From: Larkinella bovis
Lineage (GTDB): Bacteria > Bacteroidota > Bacteroidia > Cytophagales > Spirosomataceae
NCBI RefSeq assembly: GCF_042655385.1
Contig: NZ_JBHSMA010000004.1
Span: 248,001 to 312,000 of the forward strand
Reading direction: 5' to 3'
DNA length: 64,000 bases
The notes beneath the pieces were generated by a model. It worked only from the letters and a program-made list of their open reading frames with translations. It ran no database searches and was not told the origin of the DNA. The position numbers and the translations under genes are program-made. Positions 1-8,793 of the stretch are shown here, piece after piece (within the stretch, counting starts at the first letter, position 1; the number at the start of each line of letters is the position of its first letter).

Positions 1-474
1 GTTAGCCGCGTGTTTCAGCACCCCCACATTGCCCGCCAGCAACGACGGCACCGCAAACCGGAACACCTGCCAGAATGGAAAATTCCAGGGCATCACGGCC
101 AGCACCGTGCCCAGCGGCTCATACGTCACAAAACTCCGTTGTGCTTCCGTCTTAATGGTCAGATCAGCGAGAAATTTCGGGGCGTTTTCGATGTAATAGT
201 CGCAACCCACTGCGCATTTTTCGACTTCGGCGATGGCTTCTTTCAGCGTTTTGCCCATTTCGGCTGTTATCAATTCCCCCAGCGGCTGTTTTTCCCGGCG
301 CAGGTAGGCGGCTATTTTTCGGAAATAAGTAAGCCGGTTTTCCAGCGACAACGCCGACCAGTCGATAAAGGCCCGATCGGCCTGTTTAAGCTTTCGATCA
401 AGCGCCGAAGCACTCAGGGCCGGATAGGCTTTGATTTTTTTCTGCGTGTACGGATTGACGGATGTAAAGTTCAT
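1..474 (-). CDS. NAD(P)-dependent succinate-semialdehyde dehydrogenase, N-terminal part (cut by window edge)
   Basis: Reading the minus strand from the ATG at 474 gives 158 open codons running off the left edge. The product starts MNFTSVNPYTQKK and contains the aldehyde dehydrogenase stretch PWNFPFWQVFR near residues 130-140, preceded by EMGKTLKEA. Together these are typical of the succinate-semialdehyde dehydrogenase branch of the ALDH superfamily, which oxidises succinic semialdehyde to succinate. The catalytic Cys and Glu lie outside the window, so substrate preference cannot be checked. It is transcribed in the same direction as the MarR gene but is separated from it by 80 bases with no obvious terminator. 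Confidence 0.85.
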   Translation of the reverse strand, partial: MNFTSVNPYTQKKIKAYPALSASALDRKLKQADRAFIDWSALSLENRLTYFRKIAAYLRREKQPLGELITAEMGKTLKEAIAEVEKCAVGCDYYIENAPKFLADLTIKTEAQRSFVTYEPLGTVLAVMPWNFPFWQVFRFAVPSLLAGNVGVLKHAAN

Positions 475-554
475 GGCGCTGTGGTTTTCTGCATAAACCA
501 AAAAATAACCCCAACCGATTGAGCAGTCAGGGCAAAGTAGTGGCAGAAATAAGG

Positions 555-1073
555 TTATTGAGGACAGGGAACCAGCGTTAACGGGCCCGTATCTCTCTCG
601 ATTTCCCGCACCAGCAGCACCATCGTATCAATCATCTGTTCGACCCGCTCCTGGCCGGCAATGGCATGAAAGTCCCGACGAACATCTTCCATGCAATTAA
701 AAACCGCCACCAGCAATTCTTTGCCGCGCTCGTTGATAAAGATCAGGCTGGAACGCGAATCCCGCTCGTCCTTCATGGTATAAATATACCCATCGTCTTC
801 CAGCAGTTTGACAATCTTACTCATCGCCTGCTTGGTGACCCCCGCCCGTCGGGCCAATTCATTATTGGTGATACCAGCGGCTTCCAGATTGCCCAGAAAG
901 GCAATATAACTCGCTTTGAAATTCGTGAACCCTAATTCAATCAGGCGCTGTTCAATGCGCCGTCCTAAATAACGTTTTATTTTAGACATGATCCGGCCCA
1001 GCGACCGCTCACGCTCCTGATAGAAAAAATGAAAATCAAACGGTTGGGCAACCGTTACTCCATCGGTATTCAT
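555..1073 (-). CDS. MarR family transcriptional regulator
   Basis: A 172-residue winged-helix regulator. The central part shows a MarR recognition region (NELARRAGVTKQAMSKIVKLL) followed by the wing signature DERDSRS. The ATG at 1073 is chosen because AGGAG sits about six bases upstream; an in-frame upstream start at 1136 has no such site. The gene is divergent from an EmrA/EmrB/TolC-type efflux operon beginning at 1301, the usual arrangement for a drug-sensing MarR repressor of an efflux pump. Two copies of a GTCAAC-N3-GTTGAC-type inverted repeat lie in the shared intergenic region and are its likely binding sites. The inducer is unknown. Confidence 0.88.
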   Translation of the reverse strand: MNTDGVTVAQPFDFHFFYQERERSLGRIMSKIKRYLGRRIEQRLIELGFTNFKASYIAFLGNLEAAGITNNELARRAGVTKQAMSKIVKLLEDDGYIYTMKDERDSRSSLIFINERGKELLVAVFNCMEDVRRDFHAIAGQERVEQMIDTMVLLVREIERDTGPLTLVPCPQ

Positions 1074-1205
1074 GACTCTCCTTTTTGTGTACGTATGGGC
1101 TAGACAAGTTACAATTTTTTCACGAAGTAATGCCAATAGATTCCTTTAGCGCCTGATTCAATCGCACGCCCTTATTAAAATTCTGTTAAAGCTAGCGAAA
1201 GCATG

Positions 1206-1220
1206 GTCAACCAAGTTGAC
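1206..1220. promoter_or_regulatory. MarR-type operator, copy 1
   Basis: GTCAACCAAGTTGAC is a perfect inverted repeat with 6-base arms and a 3-base centre. Its TTG at 1216-1218 also serves as the -33 element of the efflux-operon promoter, so a bound repressor would block sigma-factor contact. Binding by the divergent MarR protein is inferred from position and symmetry. Confidence 0.6.
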
Positions 1221-1246
1221 TATCTGTTAACCAAAATTTACATTTG
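1216..1246 (+). promoter_or_regulatory. Bacteroidota-type promoter of the efflux operon
   Basis: TTG at 1216-1218 and TACATTTG at 1239-1246 match the known Bacteroidota sigma-A consensus (TTG, about 20 bases, TAnnTTTG). Transcription would start near 1251, leaving a leader of about 50 bases before the HlyD start at 1301. The element is flanked by the two operator copies. Confidence 0.6.
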
Positions 1247-1256
1247 CACGAAGATA

Positions 1257-1271
1257 GTCAACCAGGTTTAC
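1257..1271. promoter_or_regulatory. MarR-type operator, copy 2 (one mismatch)
   Basis: GTCAACCAGGTTTAC repeats the 1206-1220 palindrome with one arm substitution. It lies just after the predicted transcription start, a position that would hinder promoter clearance when bound. Confidence 0.55.
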
Positions 1272-1300
1272 CAAAACAAATTCATTAACACATCACCCGA

Positions 1301-2386
1301 ATGGCATCAGATCAAACCACGCCCATTAAAAAGTATCTCCCGCGTCTGCTCGTGCTGGTCGTCCTGGTAGCCGCTGCTTTTTACGGTTTTCAGTCTTACC
1401 GCTACAACCAGCACTACGAAACGACGGATAACGCTCAGATTGAGGGCAGCAGCGCTCCGGTTTTGGCCCGGGTTGCCGGTTACGTCCAGCAGGTCGCCAT
1501 TGAGGACTACGCAACCGTCAAACGCGGTGAAAACCTCGTCACCATCGATCCGCAGGAATATGAAGTCGTCCTGCAACAGGCCGAAGCCGATTATCAACAA
1601 ACGCTGGCCGACCTTCAAACCGCCCGGGCCGATTTACAAACCGCCCAGGCCAGCCTGACCAACGTTCGGCAGAACCTGAAAGTGGCGCAATCGAATGCCG
1701 AGGTGCAATCGGCGCGGGTTTCCAAGGCGACCAACGACCTGAAGCGCGACGAAAACCTGTACAAAGGGCAATCTCTGACCCAGAAGCAACTGGACGACTC
1801 GCGCAATAACGCCGACGTGCAAACCCGGCAATACGAAGCCAATGTGCAACAGATTGCTCTGGCTAAGACTTCTGAAAACGTCGCCCAGGCGGCTATTGCC
1901 AAAGCGCAGGCCAGCATTCAGAAAGCAGAAGCGCTGCTCAACGTGAAACAGGCCGCCATCGACAACGCCAAACTCCGGCTGAGCTACGCCAGCATTTCGG
2001 CCCCCATTACCGGGAAAATCGGGAAGAAAAACGTGGTTGTCGGGCAATATGTCCAACCCGGTCAGACCCTGTTCACGATTGTCAATGACTCCACGTTCTG
2101 GGTAGTGGCCAATTTCAAGGAAACGCAACTGGAACACATGCGCGTCGGCCAGCCGGTTGACGTAAAAATCGATGCGTATCCGAATCTGGAGGTGAAAGGC
2201 AAGGTGGTTTCGCTGGCCGAAGCAACGGGTGCCAAATTCGCCCTGTTGCCGCCGGATAACGCATCGGGAAACTTTGTGAAGGTGACGCAGCGGGTTCCGG
2301 TCAAGATCGAGATTGAAAACCCCGCGAAATACAAGGACCTTCTGCGCGCCGGTCTGAGCACGGACATCGCCGTTAAAGTTCAATAA
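1301..2386 (+). CDS. HlyD/EmrA family membrane fusion protein of a multidrug efflux pump
   Basis: A 361-residue periplasmic adaptor. One N-terminal membrane anchor (about residues 14-30, LLVLVVLVAAAFYG) is followed by a lipoyl-like half-motif (APVLARVAGYVQQV). A long Gln/Ala-rich coiled-coil hairpin spans about residues 85-220, the second lipoyl half is ISAPITGKIGKK, and a beta-barrel domain completes the protein. This is the EmrA layout, linking an inner-membrane MFS pump to a TolC channel. The stop is four bases before the MFS gene, and the TolC gene follows, so all three parts of the pump are encoded together. The divergent MarR gene is the likely regulator. Confidence 0.92.
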   Translation: MASDQTTPIKKYLPRLLVLVVLVAAAFYGFQSYRYNQHYETTDNAQIEGSSAPVLARVAGYVQQVAIEDYATVKRGENLVTIDPQEYEVVLQQAEADYQQTLADLQTARADLQTAQASLTNVRQNLKVAQSNAEVQSARVSKATNDLKRDENLYKGQSLTQKQLDDSRNNADVQTRQYEANVQQIALAKTSENVAQAAIAKAQASIQKAEALLNVKQAAIDNAKLRLSYASISAPITGKIGKKNVVVGQYVQPGQTLFTIVNDSTFWVVANFKETQLEHMRVGQPVDVKIDAYPNLEVKGKVVSLAEATGAKFALLPPDNASGNFVKVTQRVPVKIEIENPAKYKDLLRAGLSTDIAVKVQ

Positions 2387-2390
2387 CCTT

Positions 2391-3965
2391 ATGGCACCAA
2401 CAGGATTTAAAAGATGGATTGTGGTGATCACGACGGTGTCGGCGGCCATTCTGGAGTTGATCGATACGTCCATTGTCAATGTCGGACTGACACAAATGGC
2501 GGGGAATCTGGGGGTTACGATCGAAGACATTTCGTGGGTTGTCACGGCCTACGCAATTGCCAACGTGATTATCATTCCAATGACCGGTTTTTTGCAAAAT
2601 TATTTTGGCCGGAAAACCTATTACATCGCATCGATCATTCTCTTCACGATTGCGTCGTATTTCTGCGGGATCGCCGACGATCTCTGGACCCTGGTCGCCT
2701 TCCGGTTTTTGCAGGGCATCGGGGGCGGAGCCTTACTGTCCACTTCGCAGGGCATCATGTACGACGCCTTTCCGCCCAACCAGCGGGCCATTGCCTCGGC
2801 GGTTTTCGGAATGGGCATCGTGATGGGGCCTACGCTGGGCCCCACGCTGGGCGGTTTTATCATCGACAACTACCACTGGAGCTGGATGTTTTTCATCAAC
2901 GTCCCCATCGGAATTCTGGCGGTTTTTCTGTGCTCGACCTTCGTTGAAAAGATGCCGAACGAGTTTAACATCGACCGCAGCAAGATCAAAATTGACCAGC
3001 TCGGGATTCTGCTGCTGGCCGTCGGCATCGGTAGTTTGCAGTATGTGCTGGAACGGGGCGAAGCCGACGACTGGTTCGACGACAGCGCCATTCTGTACTT
3101 AACGGTTGCGGCCGCCATTTCCATTCCGTTATTCCTCTGGTGGGAACTCAAAACCGACAGTCCTGTCATGGATTTGCGGGTGGTAAAGAATCAGAATCTG
3201 GCGATCGGTTCCATTCTCGTGTTCATCATCGGATACGGTTTATTTACCTCGATTCTGCTGTTTCCGCTGTTTGCACAGCGCATTGTCGGTTATACGGCTA
3301 CCAAAACCGGGAACATTCTGATTCCGGGCGGGGCCGTCGCGCTGATCATGTTCCCGGTGGTTGGGCGGTCGCTGGCCAGCGGAGTATCTCCGCGCCTGTT
3401 TGCCATCCTGGGTTATCTGGCGTTCATTCTGTTCTGTTTCATGATGTCGAACCTGGACGCCGACGCGGGTGAGCGTGACTTTACCTGGGCACTACTGGTT
3501 CGGGGCGCGGGTCTGGCCATGATCAATGCCCCGTTGATTAACCAGTCGATTTCAACGCTGAAACCGCAGGAACTGCCCACCGGCATTGCGTTCACGAACA
3601 TGGTCCGGCAACTCGGCGGTGCGTTCGGTGTGGCCATCACGAATACCTACATCGCCCAGCGAACCGCCGTTCACCGCAGCGATCTGGTGTCGAACCTGCA
3701 AGCCGGTGATCCGGTGACCACCGACCGGCTGAATGCGATGGCCCAAAGCCTGGCATCCCGGGGCATGAATGCCCTTGATGCGGTTTCGGGCGCTTACCGG
3801 AATCTGGACGCCATTGTTTCCAAACAGTCCCTGATGATTTCGTACCTCGATACCTTCCGGTTGGCCGGGCTCTTCTTCGTTATCACCCTGCCGCTGTTGT
3901 TTTTGATGAAAAATAAAAAAATGGATGCCGCTACAGCCAAAGCAGCGGCTGATGCCGCCCACTAA
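2391..3965 (+). CDS. DHA2 family (14-TM) MFS multidrug transporter, EmrB/QacA type
   Basis: A 524-residue integral membrane protein with the length and repeated hydrophobic segments of the 14-helix drug:H+ antiporter family. Recognisable parts are the TM1 acidic motif ELIDTSIVNV, motif A (TGFLQNYFGRKTYY) after TM2, and motif C (MGIVMGPTLGPTLGG) in TM5. It would export hydrophobic compounds using the proton gradient, with the EmrA-like protein encoded immediately upstream and the TolC-like protein downstream. Start ATG 2391 is four bases after the adaptor stop. Confidence 0.93.
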   Translation: MAPTGFKRWIVVITTVSAAILELIDTSIVNVGLTQMAGNLGVTIEDISWVVTAYAIANVIIIPMTGFLQNYFGRKTYYIASIILFTIASYFCGIADDLWTLVAFRFLQGIGGGALLSTSQGIMYDAFPPNQRAIASAVFGMGIVMGPTLGPTLGGFIIDNYHWSWMFFINVPIGILAVFLCSTFVEKMPNEFNIDRSKIKIDQLGILLLAVGIGSLQYVLERGEADDWFDDSAILYLTVAAAISIPLFLWWELKTDSPVMDLRVVKNQNLAIGSILVFIIGYGLFTSILLFPLFAQRIVGYTATKTGNILIPGGAVALIMFPVVGRSLASGVSPRLFAILGYLAFILFCFMMSNLDADAGERDFTWALLVRGAGLAMINAPLINQSISTLKPQELPTGIAFTNMVRQLGGAFGVAITNTYIAQRTAVHRSDLVSNLQAGDPVTTDRLNAMAQSLASRGMNALDAVSGAYRNLDAIVSKQSLMISYLDTFRLAGLFFVITLPLLFLMKNKKMDAATAKAAADAAH

Positions 3966-4008
3966 TTTTTAAAACGGATACGGTTTCCGCACCTATAAAG
4001 CACGTACA

Positions 4009-5307
4009 ATGATACGAATACACCTAATTCTGGCATTGACACTGGCAACCGCCACGGTCCGGGCGCAAGCCATCCCGAACGATTTACGGGCGTTGATCAA
4101 CCGGACCAATACGAATTTTCCGCGGCTGAAAGAACAGGCGCAGCAACTGCGGGCAGGACAGGTTCAGGTCGATATTGCCCGTTCGGCCTACCAGCCCAAC
4201 ATCACCGGCAACGGGCTCTATCAGTATGTAACGCCCGTAGCCCAGGCCACACTGCCCATCAACGGCAAGGATGCCACCATCCAGTTTCAGCCCAATCATA
4301 ACGTTAACGCCAACATCGGAGTCGGGCAGACGCTTTATGATTTCGGGCGTACCGACGCCAGCATCCGGCAGGCCGCAGATCATGTGCAGATTCTGCAACA
4401 TACCCTGGACCTGACCCGGCAAAACCTCGGCTATCAGGTGGCCGCAGCCTATTATGGCATCGGATTCCTGCAAAAAAGCATAACCGTTCAGGACTCCGTC
4501 ATTGGAGTCGCGCAGCGAAACATTCAGGTTTTTGCCAACCGCCTGCAAAATGGGGAAGCCCTGCAGTATGATCTCTTGACGCAGCAGGTCCGTTTGAAAG
4601 CCGCTCAGAATCGAAAAATTGATTTGCAAAACAATCTGGAGCGCCAACGGGCGTTATTGACATACCTGACTGGTGATCCGAATCCGGCCATCAGTCCTGC
4701 TGCCGCTCAGTTTGAGGCACAGATCCAGCCATTCACAATTGAAGGAAGCCTGCAAACGGCTCAAACCAATAACAAAGAAATACAGTTAGCGCAAGACCGG
4801 GTCCGGGCCGCCCAGACCGATATGCTGGCTTATGAACGCAGCGGTCGGCCCAACCTGAGTTTCAGCGGGTCGGCGGGTTACCGCAACGGGTATCTGCCGG
4901 AAATTGGTTCGCTTAAATTCAACGTAGCCGCCGGAGTTAATTTGACCGTTCCGATTTATTCGGGAAAACGTTATAGTTTGCAAAACCAGGCCGCCCGGTT
5001 GAATCTGGACGCCAGCCGGTATGCCATCGAGAGTGCCAACGCACAATTGCGGCAAAATCTGGAACAACTGAATGCGGACATCCAGAGCAACCAGCAGCGG
5101 TTACAGAACCTGGAAACACAGGTGCAGCAAGCCCGGAAGGCCCTCGAAATTGCGCAGGTGCGGTTACAGTCCGGGGTAATCACACCGGTTGAATTGCAGA
5201 GCGCCGAAACCGGCGTGGAGGAAGCCGAACTGGCCCGGTTGAATTATCAGTACCAGCTTTTACTTAACCATCTGGAGTATAAACGATTGCTGGGCGAAAA
5301 TTTGTGA
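4009..5307 (+). CDS. TolC family outer-membrane efflux protein
   Basis: A 432-residue protein with a cleavable signal peptide (MIRIHLILALTLATATVRAQA). Two OEP repeats follow, each with long amphipathic Gln/Ala/Arg-rich helices; NLGYQVAAAYYGIGFLQKS in the first and QNLEQLNADIQSNQQRLQNL in the second are typical. It forms the outer-membrane channel of the tripartite pump encoded by the two genes upstream, 43 bases away. Some TolC homologues carry an N-terminal lipobox Cys; this one does not. Confidence 0.92.
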   Translation: MIRIHLILALTLATATVRAQAIPNDLRALINRTNTNFPRLKEQAQQLRAGQVQVDIARSAYQPNITGNGLYQYVTPVAQATLPINGKDATIQFQPNHNVNANIGVGQTLYDFGRTDASIRQAADHVQILQHTLDLTRQNLGYQVAAAYYGIGFLQKSITVQDSVIGVAQRNIQVFANRLQNGEALQYDLLTQQVRLKAAQNRKIDLQNNLERQRALLTYLTGDPNPAISPAAAQFEAQIQPFTIEGSLQTAQTNNKEIQLAQDRVRAAQTDMLAYERSGRPNLSFSGSAGYRNGYLPEIGSLKFNVAAGVNLTVPIYSGKRYSLQNQAARLNLDASRYAIESANAQLRQNLEQLNADIQSNQQRLQNLETQVQQARKALEIAQVRLQSGVITPVELQSAETGVEEAELARLNYQYQLLLNHLEYKRLLGENL

Positions 5308-5450
5308 TAAACGGCAACGAAAAGTTCATTGTCTGGTAAACTAAAAAATAAAACCAGCGGTTTTTTAAGCGTGGCCCCTTACCCGAATAGCCGCTCACAC
5401 CAGCAGATGCTCGTCTGCGCTATCTGACAACCTGAAAACAGCTTACGACT

Positions 5451-5687
5451 ATGAAAGACCGCGTAACCAATATCCTCAAGAACTTTGGCGTCAACGAATC
5501 GGCCATTCACCCTACCGTTCACTTCACACGCGATCTGGGTCTGGACAGCTTGGATACGGTTGATCTAATCATGCAGTTGGAGCAGGAATTTGGCATCCGG
5601 ATTCCGGACGAAGATTACTCGAAATTAACCACTTTTCAGGGCGTCGTCGATTACCTGCAAACCGAGCAGCACGTCGCTATTGTCTGA
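5451..5687 (+). CDS. Acyl carrier protein
   Basis: A 78-residue acidic protein with the phosphopantetheine attachment motif LGLDSLDTVDL; Ser33 would carry the 4'-phosphopantetheine arm. It carries acyl intermediates in the cytosol. It stands alone between the efflux operon and a convergent ComB-like gene, with no fabF or fabD beside it. It may therefore be an additional ACP rather than the housekeeping AcpP. A clear terminator follows at 5705. Confidence 0.93.
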   Translation: MKDRVTNILKNFGVNESAIHPTVHFTRDLGLDSLDTVDLIMQLEQEFGIRIPDEDYSKLTTFQGVVDYLQTEQHVAIV

Positions 5688-5704
5688 CAACGACTCAACG
5701 ACTC

Positions 5705-5748
5705 AAAAGCCGGAATATTCCCCAGGAGGAGCATTCCGGCTTTTTTTT
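5705..5748 (+). terminator. Rho-independent terminator after the acyl carrier protein gene
   Basis: AAAAGCCGGAAT pairs with ATTCCGGCTTTT around a 16-base loop and is followed by eight T residues. The A-run on the left would let it act in both directions, for the ACP gene and for the convergent ComB-like gene. Confidence 0.85.
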
Positions 5749-5802
5749 GACCCGGTTTTTCTACTTTTTTAACAACGAAACTCCTCGTCCGATGAAACCG
5801 GG

Positions 5803-6519
5803 TTACATTTCCATCGATACCAGTGCGCTGCCCCGCAGCACCGGAACAACGTCGTACAGATCGTGTTGCAGGCAATAAATGATGTCTTTGTGAATACTCA
5901 GCCGATGGAGCCGCCGGACGTGGGAAGAGTTTGCCAGGAAGGCAGGCAGGTCATTTTTCCCCTGGGCGTAGAGCCGCCAGGCCATCAACCCGCTGTCTTC
6001 CGGAATCATGTATTCGTCTTTCAATCGCTCGATCAGCGCCCCGGCAAAAAGCGTATCTTCCAGGTTGACGCGCCCTTTCCAGCCCGCGCACAGAATCATG
6101 ACGTCGTACCGTTCGCCCTGCAAATACCGGACAATAGCCTCCAGATTCAGGAAAGAACCTACCAGCACTTTCACCGCGTTCCGCGAACGCGTGATGGCGT
6201 ACGTACCGTTCGTGGTTGTCATGGCGATGTTGGCCCCAAACAGACGCTCGTCCATGTAGCTGAACGGTGAATTGTCGAGATCGAACCCGGGGACCATTTT
6301 GGCATTCCGCTCGGCAGCCGCCAGATACCCCCGACTCTGCAACTGGCTGCATTCCTCCACCGTCGCCACCGGAATAATACTGTTGACACCGTGGGCAAAA
6401 GCCGTCACCATGCAGGACGTTGCCCGAAAAACATCGGCAACAACAACAATGGAATTTTCGAGGGAGTCCGCGTGGAGATGGAGTAAATCAGGAGTCAGAC
6501 AAACGTCGATGGTTTTCAT
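5803..6519 (-). CDS. ComB-like 2-phosphosulfolactate phosphatase family protein
   Basis: A 238-residue protein over the full length of the ComB family. Conserved features include VVADVFRATSCMVTAFAHG near the N-terminus, ATVEEC, AAERNAKMVPGFDLDNSP, TTTNGTYAI and LCAGWKGRVNLEDTLFAGAL. The archaeal founder removes phosphate from 2-phosphosulfolactate on the coenzyme M route. In Bacteroidota, which do not make coenzyme M, the substrate is not established and may involve sulfonate or sulfonolipid chemistry. Located between convergent acpP-like and co-oriented gcvT genes. Confidence 0.88.
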   Translation of the reverse strand: MKTIDVCLTPDLLHLHADSLENSIVVVADVFRATSCMVTAFAHGVNSIIPVATVEECSQLQSRGYLAAAERNAKMVPGFDLDNSPFSYMDERLFGANIAMTTTNGTYAITRSRNAVKVLVGSFLNLEAIVRYLQGERYDVMILCAGWKGRVNLEDTLFAGALIERLKDEYMIPEDSGLMAWRLYAQGKNDLPAFLANSSHVRRLHRLSIHKDIIYCLQHDLYDVVPVLRGSALVSMEM

Positions 6520-6598
6520 TAAAATAAAGAGCGAAAGAATGGAAGAGCGAAAGAGCGACCAGCTTTCACCCTAATCCGGTAGTAATTCGGTTAAACGA

Positions 6599-7693
6599 TT
6601 AATTTTTTACGAAAGGTAGTTTTACGACTTGTGCTTTCAATAAACGATCGCGGACTTTGACGAAGATTTCAGAACCCGGTTTACTGTACTCCGTCGGAAC
6701 GTAGCCCAGGCCGATGCCTTTGCCAAGCGTGGGCGACTGGGTCCCGGAGGTCACCTCCCCGATGCGGTTCCCATCGGCGTCGCAGAGTTCGTAATGACTG
6801 CGCGGCACCCCCCGCTCGATAAGTTCAAAACCAACCAGCTTCCGTTTCAGGCCCTGATTTTTCTGTTCCTGCAGCTTCTCGGAATGAACAAACGGCTTGG
6901 TGAACTTGGTCACCCAACCCAAACCGGCTTCCAGCGGAGAAACCGTATCATCAACATCGTTCCCATACAAGCAAAAGCCCATTTCGAGCCGTAGCGTATC
7001 CCGCGCGCCCAAACCGATGGGCTTGATGCCGTAGGGTTCGCCCGCTTTCAAAATAGCCGCCCAGACCGCTTCGGCCTGTTCGTTGGCGACGTAAATTTCA
7101 AAACCGCCCGCGCCCGTATAGCCCGTTGCCGAGACTATGACGTTGGGAAAACCGGCAAAATCCGTTTTCTCGAACGTATAATACGACATTGAATCCAGCT
7201 TGGCATTGGTCAAGGGTTGCAGCGCCTGAGCCGCCAGTGGGCCCTGCACCGCAAACAGACAGGTGCCGTCCGAAATATTGACCATCTCCACGCCATCCCC
7301 AAAATCGTTCTGGCTTTGGATCCAGTTCCAGTCTTTTTCGATGTTCGACGCATTGACCACCAGCATAAATTCGATGGGACTGATCTGATAAATCAGCAGA
7401 TCATCGACGACACCACCCTGATCATTAGGCAAATAACTGTATTGCACCTTCCCGTCGAAGAGCAGTGAAGCATCGTTGGCCGACACTTTCTGAATCAGGT
7501 CGATGGCTTTTTCACCTTTCAGAATGAATTCACCCATGTGCGACACGTCGAAAATACCGACGGCGTTCCGAACGGTCTGGTGTTCTAAAAGATCGGACGA
7601 ATACCGTACTGGCATCAGAAAGCCAGCAAACGGCACCATTTTTGCCCCCAGTTGTTCGTGGATTTTCTCGAGGGGGATGTGTTTTACTTCCAT
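6599..7693 (-). CDS. gcvT: Glycine cleavage system aminomethyltransferase (T protein)
   Basis: A 364-residue cytosolic enzyme. It moves the methylene group from the aminomethyl-lipoyl H protein to tetrahydrofolate and releases ammonia. Diagnostic stretches are MVPFAGFLMPVRY, GIFDVSHMGE (folate domain), YTGAGGFEIY, RDTLRLEMGFCLYGND and the C-terminal GxxTSGTQSPTLGKGIGLGYV. The ATG at 7693 (MEVKHIPLEKIHEQLGAKM) matches the family start; a longer reading to 7750 adds residues unlike the family. gcvH and gcvP are not in the window, which is usual in this phylum. Confidence 0.93.
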   Translation of the reverse strand: MEVKHIPLEKIHEQLGAKMVPFAGFLMPVRYSSDLLEHQTVRNAVGIFDVSHMGEFILKGEKAIDLIQKVSANDASLLFDGKVQYSYLPNDQGGVVDDLLIYQISPIEFMLVVNASNIEKDWNWIQSQNDFGDGVEMVNISDGTCLFAVQGPLAAQALQPLTNAKLDSMSYYTFEKTDFAGFPNVIVSATGYTGAGGFEIYVANEQAEAVWAAILKAGEPYGIKPIGLGARDTLRLEMGFCLYGNDVDDTVSPLEAGLGWVTKFTKPFVHSEKLQEQKNQGLKRKLVGFELIERGVPRSHYELCDADGNRIGEVTSGTQSPTLGKGIGLGYVPTEYSKPGSEIFVKVRDRLLKAQVVKLPFVKN

Positions 7694-7800
7694 GCGAGTG
7701 GACGGTTGAGACTTGATCACGGGTTTTGATTCCACGCAGCACAGACGCACCGCTCTTTTTTACCCGAATTACAAAACTACCGAATTGTTGACGGTTTTCC

Positions 7801-8709
7801 ATGTACACCAGACGCAGCTACCGGTTTCTATCCGGCTTTGTTTTTTTATTTATCTCCTCTTGCGTGTTTGCACAAGTCACCATTCAGGGTAGTGTGCAGA
7901 TGGAAGGCAGCGAACAACCCGTTCCGTACGCTCTGATCAGCGAACCGCAGCACGGTTTTGGCACCTACGCCGACGCCCAGGGCCGGTTCTCAGCCCAGAT
8001 TCCGGCCGGAATCGACACGTTGCTGATTAGTTGCGTGGGGTTTGAAAGTCAGCAGATTCCCCTCAGCAGCGTCTCCGACACGGCGGTTTTCCGGCTTCGT
8101 TCCAAGCCCAATGTACTAACCGAAATTGTCGTCAAAGGCCGGAAACCGCGTCTGGCCACGGTGGGTGCGATTCGGAAGCGCGCGCCGATTGTCTGGGGAA
8201 ACTGTTCGGGTCGAAACATTGAATTTGCCCTGTTTGTCCGTAATCCGACCGGCATCCGGGGCTTTCTCCACCGGGTTTCATACCTGATTGCCCGCGGAGG
8301 AGTGCCGACGGCACCGTTCCGGGTGCGGATCTACGCCAATACCGATGGCGAACCAGGTCAGGATCTGCTCCCGCAAAGCGTTATTGCCGCCGGTCGCCGG
8401 GGGAATACCTGGTGCGAAGTCGACCTGTCGCCCTACCAGATTGCGTTTCCGAAAGACGGTTTATTCATTGCGATGGAATGGCTCCCGACCGACGAAGCCC
8501 GGTATAAATTTACGAATTCGTTTAAAATGCCCGATGGTCAGAAAAACGTGCGGGAGTGTTTCGGGCAATACCTGGCGTTCAACCGGGAGCTGCGAACGGC
8601 AACCTACTGGGAACGCATTAACGGTGGCTCCTGGCGACGCAACGCTCCCCTCGTCCGCACGGGTTTCGGCGAACACCCCGTCATCCAGGCCCGAATCGCG
8701 CTGGAATAA
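7801..8709 (+). CDS. Secreted protein with carboxypeptidase-D-like regulatory domain
   Basis: A 302-residue protein with a signal peptide ending at SSCVFAQ. A CarboxypepD_reg-like beta-sandwich follows (VTIQGSVQMEGSEQPVPYALIS ... FGTYADAQGRFSAQIP ... LLISCVGFESQQIPL), the domain found at the start of TonB-dependent receptors and in many Bacteroidota surface proteins. The remaining 180 residues form a second, beta-rich domain of unknown function with no receptor plug or barrel. Probably a periplasmic or surface protein; substrate unknown. It ends beside two strong hairpins and converges with the subtilase gene. Confidence 0.8.
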   Translation: MYTRRSYRFLSGFVFLFISSCVFAQVTIQGSVQMEGSEQPVPYALISEPQHGFGTYADAQGRFSAQIPAGIDTLLISCVGFESQQIPLSSVSDTAVFRLRSKPNVLTEIVVKGRKPRLATVGAIRKRAPIVWGNCSGRNIEFALFVRNPTGIRGFLHRVSYLIARGGVPTAPFRVRIYANTDGEPGQDLLPQSVIAAGRRGNTWCEVDLSPYQIAFPKDGLFIAMEWLPTDEARYKFTNSFKMPDGQKNVRECFGQYLAFNRELRTATYWERINGGSWRRNAPLVRTGFGEHPVIQARIALE

Positions 8710-8732
8710 ACCCCATCGCTGCTATCGCTGAC

Positions 8733-8749
8733 CGGGATTTTAAATCCCG
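8733..8749. repeat. Short intergenic palindrome CGGGATTT-T-AAATCCCG
   Basis: Eight-base perfect arms around one base, directly before a second and stronger hairpin, in the gap between convergent genes. A similar AT-centred palindrome occurs at 12,859-12,877. It may belong to a dispersed intergenic repeat class. Confidence 0.5.
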
Positions 8750-8756
8750 ATCCATT

Positions 8757-8785
8757 GCTGCTGCGGAGTTCAACTCCGCAGCAGC
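8757..8785. terminator. Strong hairpin between convergent genes (14-bp stem, 1-base centre)
   Basis: GCTGCTGCGGAGTT and AACTCCGCAGCAGC are exact reverse complements separated by a single C. The element separates the convergent 7801-8709 gene and the subtilase gene. It could stop or stabilise transcripts from both sides. There is no T-run, so it is not a canonical intrinsic terminator. Confidence 0.55.
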
Positions 8786-8793
8786 CGATAACC

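Noticed and set aside
1634..2545. Long minus-strand open frame opposite the HlyD gene
   Set aside because: It is antisense to a clear membrane fusion gene, has biased shadow composition and no domain.
6526..6556. AGAGCGAAAGAATGGAAGAG tandem-like words between the comB-like and gcvT genes
   Set aside because: Resembles one arm of the intergenic inverted repeats but no complementary arm is present, so it is not counted as one of them.
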